Positions 6,790 through 11,619 of a DNA stretch of 16,440 bases are shown here, one piece after another. The stretch's first letter is position 1. Each line of letters starts with the position of its first letter. The notes below the pieces were generated by a model. That model saw only the letters and a program-made list of their open reading frames with translations, ran no database searches and was not told the origin of the DNA. Source of the DNA: Rickettsiella sp. (lineage in GTDB: Bacteria; Pseudomonadota; Gammaproteobacteria; Diplorickettsiales; Diplorickettsiaceae); contig JAVHYG010000019.1 of NCBI GenBank assembly GCA_031119195.1, forward strand, positions 1 through 16,440. The letters run 5' to 3'. A program made the translations under genes and the position numbers.

Positions 6790-7220
6790 TAAGCGGCAAA
6801 AGAAGAACCACACCCACAGGTTGTTTTAGCATTGGGATTACGAATAATAAACTGTTCGCCCCTTAAATCAGATTTATAATCAATTTCAGCACCTACTAGA
6901 TAAACTAAGCTCATGGGATCAATTAGTAATTGCACAGCTCCACTCCCACCTTCATCCTCTTCATCTTCTTCCTTTAACTTTAAATCCTTAGTAATAACCA
7001 TATCATCAGGGTTGATAGTTTCATCAAATGTAAAACCATATTGAAAACCAGAACAGCCGCCACCCGTAATAAATACACGCAACTTCAGCTGAAAATTGGC
7101 TTCTTCACTGATAAGTTCCAATACTTTCACAGCCGCACTGTCAGTCATGGTAACTAACTGATTAGAAGGCTGGGTTTCTCCTACCCGATTAATAGAATGT
7201 TGTAGTATGGCTTCAGCCAT
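6789..7220 (-). CDS. erpA: A-type Fe-S cluster carrier protein ErpA, with an acidic insert
   Basis: A-type carrier that passes Fe-S clusters to apoproteins, including isoprenoid-synthesis and respiratory enzymes. The three cluster-binding cysteines are present: C56 in ITGGGCSGFQYGF and C135/C137 in NPNAKTTCGCGSSF. The framework (LKLRVFITGGG, DPMSLVYLVGAEIDY) matches ErpA better than IscA or SufA. The length of 143 aa exceeds E. coli ErpA (114, recalled) through an N-terminal extension of roughly 10-15 residues and an in-frame insert at about 80-94 containing KEEDEEDEGGSG, placed just before the VQLLIDPMS strand. The gene is monocistronic with a well-placed promoter at 7254-7282. A later ATG at codon 25 is a possible alternative start. 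Confidence 0.93.
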   Translation of the reverse strand: MAEAILQHSINRVGETQPSNQLVTMTDSAAVKVLELISEEANFQLKLRVFITGGGCSGFQYGFTFDETINPDDMVITKDLKLKEEDEEDEGGSGAVQLLIDPMSLVYLVGAEIDYKSDLRGEQFIIRNPNAKTTCGCGSSFAA

Positions 7221-7253
7221 AAAATAAGACCTATTGAATAAATATGAATAAAA

Positions 7254-7282
7254 ATTATACCTTATTTAAAGCCCTATATCAC
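7254..7282 (-). promoter_or_regulatory. Promoter of erpA
   Basis: Minus-strand -10 TATAAT (7259-7254, perfect), a 17-bp spacer and -35 GTGATA (7282-7277, 4 of 6). The expected start is about 27 nt before the ATG at 7220. No IscR-like site was recognised. Confidence 0.65.
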
Positions 7283-7614
7283 TGTTTTATTGAGATAATA
7301 AAAGAAATTGCAGATTGTGCTAGTAAATTTAATACCCCATTTTCATAAATTTCAACTTACCTTCTTAAGCTTCATTTTTCAGTATCCTTATCAAAGAGTG
7401 CCATTCGATTAACGCTTATAAAAAGGAATATAATTCCTACGCACATTAGGGTAGGTTGACAATTGTGCTAGGATGAGAGAAAGATGACTTTTTTTAGACA
7501 GCCTCGTGCAATTGTCAACACGCCCTAGTCATAAAAAGTCTAATTTCACAAGCTATAGACTATATTTAAATTTTGTCTCTTAATCCAAAATACGTATAAC
7601 TTTTCTGTTAAGCA
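7283..7614. other. Gene-free gap upstream of erpA
   Basis: This AT-rich stretch has no supported coding sequence. Its one clear structure is the long hairpin at 7446-7528. The rest shows nothing I can name. Confidence 0.5.
7446..7528. mobile_element. 83-bp MITE-like element with 27-bp imperfect terminal inverted repeats
   Basis: The arms at 7446-7472 and 7502-7528 pair almost throughout. The perfect core is GTTGACAATTG (7455-7465) with CAATTGTCAAC (7509-7519), flanked by TTAGGG / CCCTAG at the tips. TA sits at the boundary on both sides (7447-7448 and 7526-7527), as expected for a TA target-site duplication. The 29-bp centre has no open frame. The tip GGGCGTGTTGACA resembles ends of IS5/IS427-type elements as I recall them, which is inference only. 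Alternatively it is a long RNA hairpin. Confidence 0.45.
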
Positions 7615-7992
7615 TTAGGATTTACTTTCACTAATACTTTGCATTTTTTTAACTTGCTCAAAAAATTTCTTTAAATTTCTTGCATTAAAACAGGCTTCAA
7701 TTTTTTTTGCGTATTTATCTATTTTGTAATGCTGAATTCTAGAAGCGCCCATAGAGGATATATATGACTTGGTATGACTATCTGCTCCTACATAAGATGA
7801 CTCACCAAAGGTTTTAGCAAAATAATTTTTAAGCGCATTTTCTACTTGAATAACCGAAAACCGAATACATAAGGGATCCTGGTTATAGCCTCTTTTTTCT
7901 TTCGATAACCCCATAGAATACCCGCAGTTAAAATGATCCTTATTACTTTTAATCTCTTTCATAGCTTTTCGAAGAGATACAAAACCAAGCAT
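7615..7992 (-). CDS. Hypothetical protein, lysine-rich
   Basis: Open frame of 125 aa that I do not recognise. It appears soluble: no signal peptide and no membrane segment. The second half is basic and probably helical (YKIDKYAKKIEACF, LKKFFEQVKKM), ending in a polar tail. No Shine-Dalgarno sequence precedes the ATG at 7992, and a perfect 11-bp inverted repeat lies 3 bp upstream of it. An internal ATG at 7962 overlaps the stop of another minus-strand open frame as ATGA and is an equally good start. It could be a lineage-specific small protein or a fragment of a larger degraded gene. Neighbours give no functional hint. Confidence 0.45.
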   Translation of the reverse strand: MLGFVSLRKAMKEIKSNKDHFNCGYSMGLSKEKRGYNQDPLCIRFSVIQVENALKNYFAKTFGESSYVGADSHTKSYISSMGASRIQHYKIDKYAKKIEACFNARNLKKFFEQVKKMQSISESKS

Positions 7993-7995
7993 AAA

Positions 7996-8025
7996 ACATA
8001 ATCCATATTTAATAATGGATTATGT
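7996..8025. repeat. Perfect 11-bp inverted repeat at the start of the hypothetical gene
   Basis: ACATAATCCAT (7996-8006) and ATGGATTATGT (8015-8025) are exact reverse complements around an 8-base loop. On the minus strand the hairpin ends 3 bases before the ATG at 7992, so it could be an operator or could mask the start. Confidence 0.5.
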
Positions 8026-8208
8026 CTAAACGTAAAAGCAAACCAAAACAATCGCTTAATATAGCAACTATTTAGTATTTTCATGACTGTACTTACACGA
8101 AAAGCCGTCTTATGGAGTATCACTTTGTTGCGAACTTTTCTGCGGTACGCATTTACAACCTCTTTCTCGTCTATCGTGAAAACCTATGCTTTCTCAATGC
8201 TTCAAAAA

Positions 8209-8637
8209 TTAATTTATGCTACGCAATTGACAACGTAAACGTCTAAAATCTTGTTCATGGAGACTATCAGATAATACTAAAACACTAATATGCTGCGGTT
8301 GCTGTTTATTTAAGTAACTAAAATTCAATAATACAAAATAACGCGTACAAATACTATTATCTGCTAATTTAGCTGGCTTTATCTCTGCTAAATTATCTCT
8401 TAATTGCCAATGACTTCCGTTTTGTTGCCAAAACTCGATGACAGAGCGCGGATTATTTAATAAGACATGCTGACGAAAAAGGGCTATAAAACTCATTAAA
8501 CAAGCTAATGCTAAAAGCAATTTTGACCACCAAGGCCAAGGCAAAACCCATAAACAAGCAATCGCCCCTCCATGGATAACTAATAATAAAACAGCCAAAT
8601 AATTAGAGGGCTTTAAACGAAAAAATTTAACAGTCAC
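8209..8637 (-). CDS. ygfX: YgfX (CptA/TumA)-like membrane protein
   Basis: Small inner-membrane protein of the YgfX family, described in enterobacteria as partner of SdhE and discussed as a toxin affecting division proteins; its role here is unproven. Its 142 aa carry two adjacent hydrophobic helices (about 13-32 and 37-54, around a PWPWW turn) followed by a soluble domain. The ending DSLHEQDFRRLRCQLR is typical of the family, as is the early RLKPSNYL. The start is GTG at 8637, inside the sdhE 3' end, overlapping by 11 bp, so translation is coupled. The conserved sdhE-ygfX pairing strengthens a call that sequence alone would make less certain. Confidence 0.85.
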   Translation of the reverse strand: MTVKFFRLKPSNYLAVLLLVIHGGAIACLWVLPWPWWSKLLLALACLMSFIALFRQHVLLNNPRSVIEFWQQNGSHWQLRDNLAEIKPAKLADNSICTRYFVLLNFSYLNKQQPQHISVLVLSDSLHEQDFRRLRCQLRSIN

Positions 8638-8869
8638 AAATAATTTTCTCTACTAGTACATACAAACGAGAATCTTCGATGGGTGCATGTCGTTTAATCA
8701 AAATCCTATAAAGATCTTGGTCTTCATAACTTAACAACCGTTCAAATAAAAGCTTATCGGAGGCACTCAAACCCAAATAATACCTATCAAAAAATGGTAT
8801 TAATAAAAGATCTAATTCGAGCATTCCGCGACGACATTGCCAACGTAATCGATTTATATTTGCTTGCAT
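8627..8869 (-). CDS. sdhE: SdhE, flavinylation factor for succinate dehydrogenase (CptB/YgfY)
   Basis: Small soluble factor that promotes covalent FAD attachment to SdhA (and FrdA). It is an 80-aa five-helix protein with the diagnostic RGxxE motif at R14-G15-M-L-E18 within WQCRRGMLELDLLL, followed by PFFDRYY, LSASDKLLFERLL and YEDQDLYRILI. All are family landmarks. It is the first gene of a two-gene unit with ygfX. The ATG at 8869 has only a weak GAG upstream. The leader carries a 79-bp inverted-repeat element (8886-8964) close to the start. No sdh genes are in the window, so SdhE acts in trans. Confidence 0.93.
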   Translation of the reverse strand: MQANINRLRWQCRRGMLELDLLLIPFFDRYYLGLSASDKLLFERLLSYEDQDLYRILIKRHAPIEDSRLYVLVEKIICDC

Positions 8870-8885
8870 AGTACGCTCGTAATTA

Positions 8886-8964
8886 GATACACGAAAAGTT
8901 TGAAATCGCAGAGGAGTCTCGTCATTTAGCGAGAGTAAGTCAGAAAGCGTAGTTTTCGTGTATC
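8886..8964. repeat. 79-bp element with perfect 12-bp terminal inverted repeats in the sdhE leader
   Basis: GATACACGAAAA (8886-8897) is exactly complementary to TTTTCGTGTATC (8953-8964). A smaller stem CTCG-tcatttag-CGAG is inside. It ends 16 bp before the sdhE start codon on the minus strand, so any transcript from farther upstream would carry it as a leader hairpin. It may be a small inserted repeat or a regulatory leader. Confidence 0.55.
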
Positions 8965-8965
8965 G

Positions 8966-9004
8966 TAACAGAGCATACTTGTGGTATGTAGTAACGAAAC
9001 GCGA
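8966..9004 (+). repeat. Dispersed hairpin repeat, copy 3 (diverged)
   Basis: AACAGAG-CATAC-ttgtg-GTATG-TAGTAAC aligns with the copy 1 core AACGGAG-TTTAC-gtgt-GTAAA-TGAGAAC. The flanks are alike, but the stem (8974-8978 with 8984-8988) is changed on both strands so that it still pairs. The upstream TAGGC and CGAGAA blocks of copies 1 and 2 are not seen here. Confidence 0.4.
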
Positions 9005-9056
9005 AAAATACCCTCCTTTCTGACCATTATCGTGCCAAATGACAAGTCTTTCTAGC

Positions 9057-9593
9057 TCATTTTACAAGAATATCACGAATTAAACGTTGGCTACCATCCG
9101 TCATTATTATATAACCTGCCGCGTGAGGTAATTTATCTTCATATAACTCAGAAAACTGCGATAAATAATCAGGGTCAAAAAAAACTGATTTTATGCCTAA
9201 ACTTGCTAAAGCTACGTAATTTGCCCGTAATCCAATTAAGGTTTTCTTTAAAAACATCACTTCCATCTCAGAATAAAGGGTATCACTAGTTTCAACAGTA
9301 TTTTTATTTGTTTTTATCAAAAAATCAAAAATATCACGTGTTTCAAGTATATCTTTACGATGATCTGCAGATGCATCATCTAGATGCATTACCAAATAAC
9401 CGGAATTTTCAGGTAAAAATGTAGGAAAATCTTGATTGCTTTTTATTTTAAGATCTACCAGCAATGCACGTGTTAATGACTTTGAACTCAGGAAAGATAA
9501 TTGTTCACTTGGAAAATATCGAATCAATAAAATATAGGCCAAACTAGCTAATGCAATTGACACAATAACTGCAATGATTTTTAACCATGTCAT
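9057..9593 (-). CDS. Hypothetical membrane-anchored protein
   Basis: I do not recognise a family. From the preferred ATG at 9593 (GGAA lies 8 bases upstream) it is 178 aa. A TTG 21 bp further upstream (9614) would also be in frame. One N-terminal hydrophobic segment (about residues 3-24, LKIIAVIVSIALASLAYILLI) suggests a signal anchor with the remaining roughly 150 residues outside the cytoplasm. The soluble part has mixed alpha/beta character and no cysteines or obvious catalytic motif. It lies between sdhE-ygfX and ccmE but is separated from both by structured gaps, so it looks monocistronic. A periplasmic or secreted role is inference from the anchor alone. Confidence 0.6.
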   Translation of the reverse strand: MTWLKIIAVIVSIALASLAYILLIRYFPSEQLSFLSSKSLTRALLVDLKIKSNQDFPTFLPENSGYLVMHLDDASADHRKDILETRDIFDFLIKTNKNTVETSDTLYSEMEVMFLKKTLIGLRANYVALASLGIKSVFFDPDYLSQFSELYEDKLPHAAGYIIMTDGSQRLIRDILVK

Positions 9594-9875
9594 TCTAATG
9601 TTTCCTATTTTCAAACGTCTATACCCATTGCATTTGAATTATGTACTTGCAATTCAAATGTTTTATTTTTGCGATGGGTATTTTCAAGTAGAGAACACAT
9701 TATCTTTTAAATAACATGTTCAGGCTTTGCTTGTGCGCCTTATTTGATCGAAATAATTGCTCGTAGTGACTTAAAGTTCGCAGCTTCACGCACGAGCGGT
9801 ATAGACACAGCATTTTTTATTTTTCACACGCAACAACCAGCGATATGGAAAGAAATTTAATAAGAAATACCTAAT
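9594..9875. other. Gene-free gap with two long palindromic structures
   Basis: No coding sequence is supported. It holds the nested inverted repeat 9621-9681 and a second stem, GCTCGT..GTGA (9759-9769) with TCAC..ACGAGC (9786-9797). The second stem is followed on the plus strand by a T-rich run 12 bases later. Either could end transcription of the minus-strand ccmE, but neither has a proper T-tail on that strand. Confidence 0.45.
9621..9681. repeat. 61-bp nested palindromic element
   Basis: Outer arms ATACCCAT (9621-9628) and ATGGGTAT (9674-9681) extend by one mismatch to 11 bp (ATACCCATTGC / GCGATGGGTAT). Inside is a perfect 10-bp pair, CATTTGAATT (9631-9640) and AATTCAAATG (9651-9660). The symmetry and size suit a small non-autonomous repeat or a stable RNA hairpin. 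Confidence 0.5.
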
Positions 9876-10277
9876 TTAGTGTGCGATCGGTTTATATCTC
9901 TCATCATGTTTTGCTAGCACCCTCTTAGCTTGCATGATTCCCACATGATCCAAGCTACCTTCTACAACAACCGATTGCCCTTCACGAAATAAATCGGGTA
10001 ATACGCCTTCATATTCCACTAAAACATTATGCCTAGGATCACTGACAACAAACGAGATTTGAAGACTATTTCCATCCTGTTTAATGGTACCTCTTTTTAC
10101 TTCACCGCCTAAACGGAATATTTGACCTGAAGGAATCTTGCCCTTAGCAACTTGAGTCGGCGTGTAAAATAAATTTATGTTCTGTTTAAGTGCATAAAGT
10201 GATAAAGCCACAACGAGTGTCATAACTACCAAGGCTAACACAATAAAATATAAACGTTTTTTTTGGACTGCATTCAT
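9876..10277 (-). CDS. ccmE: Cytochrome c maturation heme chaperone CcmE
   Basis: Periplasmic, membrane-anchored chaperone that binds heme covalently and hands it to apocytochrome c via CcmF/H. From the ATG at 10277 it is 133 aa. It has an N-terminal anchor (about 9-30) and an OB-fold beta domain (LGGEVKRGTI, VSDPRHNVLVEYEGVLPDLFREGQSVVVEG). The C-terminal heme-binding motif is LAKHDERY, with H124 as the covalent ligand (equivalent to E. coli H130) and a tyrosine four residues on. A GTG at 10292 would add five residues (MWTKA) but gives an atypical start. No other ccm gene is in the window although they normally cluster, so this copy is isolated or the operon has been split. Confidence 0.93.
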   Translation of the reverse strand: MNAVQKKRLYFIVLALVVMTLVVALSLYALKQNINLFYTPTQVAKGKIPSGQIFRLGGEVKRGTIKQDGNSLQISFVVSDPRHNVLVEYEGVLPDLFREGQSVVVEGSLDHVGIMQAKRVLAKHDERYKPIAH

Positions 10278-10377
10278 TGCTTTTGTCCACACTAAAGAGT
10301 AAATCCTATTTAAAGATGACTCTTCAATTTTAAAATTTGCTTAGTTTCTTTCACAAGCTAATTGAATCCCAAAAGAA

Positions 10378-11442
10378 TTAACTATCGTTCACTAATTCAT
10401 TCACCTGCAATGCAGCAAAAACTTCGTTAAATTGCTGTGTCACACGTAAAAAAGTGGTTCGTTTCGAAAGTTCTTTTAATCGCTGCGCACCGACATACGT
10501 ACAAGTAGAACGAAGACCCCCCAAAATATCACGAATGGTATTTTCAACCTTCCCACGATAAGGCACGTTCACTGAACGACCTTCACTCGCACGATAAGAG
10601 TTAATTCTGCCATGATGTTTATACATGGCCTCACTTGAACTCATTCCATAAAACCGCATATACCATTTGCCATCTTCCTGTATTTTTTCACCCGAGCATT
10701 CTTCGTGACCGGCCAACATGCCGCCCAGCATAACAAAATCCGCTCCTGCTGCAAATGCTTTAGCAACGTCTCCTGGAGAAATACAACCACCATCCGCACA
10801 CAAATGACCACCTAGACCATGCGCGGCATCGGCACATTCAATAATAGCGGATAATTGTGGAAAACCAACGCCTGTCTTAACGCGCGTTGTACAAACAGAA
10901 CCTGGCCCTATGCCTACTTTAATAATATCTGCTCCGGCCAAAACTAATTCTTCTGTCATCTCAGCAGTTACAACATTTCCGGCAACCAAGGTTTTCTTTG
11001 GATATTTTTCACGTAAGGCTTTCACGCAATCAACAAAACGCTGCGTATAACCATTTGCGACATCGATGCAAATAAAAGGCGTAGGGACAAACTTGAGAAT
11101 TTTCTCCAGAAGCGCTCCATCCTCTTCTTTAATACCCGTAGTTGCAAAACAATACTGATGTAGCTTCGGATACTTATCGTGAAACTGCTTCCATTCTTTT
11201 AAAGTAGCAAATTTATCAATCGCGGTTAATAGCTTATATTTTGCTAAACTTTTTGCCATACCAAATGTGCCGGTATGATCCATATTGGAAGCAATGATAG
11301 GAATACCTTTCCAAGAAAAACGGGAATGCTTAAAAGTATACTCCCGCGCTAAATCTACATCTGCTCGCGTTTTCAAAGTGCTGCGTTTAGGACGAATTAA
11401 TACATCTTTAAAATCTAATTTAATTTCTTGCTCAATACGCAT
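10378..11442 (-). CDS. guaC: GMP reductase GuaC
   Basis: NADPH-dependent enzyme converting GMP to IMP and ammonia, allowing guanine nucleotides to be turned back into the adenylate pool. Its 354 aa match the GuaC1 type. It has the IMPDH/GMPR TIM barrel without CBS domains. Landmarks are LDFKDVLIRPKRS (N-terminus), ASNMDHTGTFGMA, the catalytic loop VGIGPGSVCTTRVKTGVG with C184, CADGGCISPGDVAKAF, DFVMLGGMLAGHEE and the flap region FYGMSSSEAM. The latter and YRASEGRSV separate GMP reductase from IMP dehydrogenase. The ATG at 11442 is preceded by GAGG at 7-base spacing. It is transcribed away from polA, with a 177-bp shared gap. Confidence 0.96.
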   Translation of the reverse strand: MRIEQEIKLDFKDVLIRPKRSTLKTRADVDLAREYTFKHSRFSWKGIPIIASNMDHTGTFGMAKSLAKYKLLTAIDKFATLKEWKQFHDKYPKLHQYCFATTGIKEEDGALLEKILKFVPTPFICIDVANGYTQRFVDCVKALREKYPKKTLVAGNVVTAEMTEELVLAGADIIKVGIGPGSVCTTRVKTGVGFPQLSAIIECADAAHGLGGHLCADGGCISPGDVAKAFAAGADFVMLGGMLAGHEECSGEKIQEDGKWYMRFYGMSSSEAMYKHHGRINSYRASEGRSVNVPYRGKVENTIRDILGGLRSTCTYVGAQRLKELSKRTTFLRVTQQFNEVFAALQVNELVNDS

Positions 11443-11465
11443 GGAGTGACCTCATCGCTAATACA

Positions 11466-11526
11466 CATACCCTTCTCTACGCGAAACCAAGTTTCCGTAA
11501 GTCAAAATCTAGTCTAGGTGGGTATG
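11466..11526. repeat. Nested inverted repeat in the guaC-polA divergent gap
   Basis: Outer arms CATACCC (11466-11472) and GGGTATG (11520-11526) surround an inner stem TAC-gc-GAAAC-caa-GTTTC-c-GTA (11478-11499). It sits between the two divergent starts, where it could be an operator or leader structure. No convincing promoter pair was found for either gene. Confidence 0.4.
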
Positions 11527-11619
11527 GTATCATATTCTTTCTAAACTGAGCCTAATAGGTTCTCGCAACATCTTCTAGTATCCTATCTGCAATCGTTAGA
11601 AGGAAAACAAAGTCACCGT

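Noticed and set aside
8083..8238. 51-codon plus-strand frame beginning MTVLTRKAVLW in the gap before ygfX
   Set aside because: No ribosome site, unfamiliar sequence, and two other frames over the same stretch are equally open, so there is no sign of coding.
9759..9797. Stem GCTCGT..GTGA / TCAC..ACGAGC as a ccmE terminator
   Set aside because: On the minus strand no T-tract follows, and the stem has two interruptions; kept only as a palindrome within the gap.
10287..10330. AAGAGT/ACTCTT inverted repeat between guaC and ccmE as a terminator
   Set aside because: Only six pairs with an 18-base loop and no T-run on the relevant strand.
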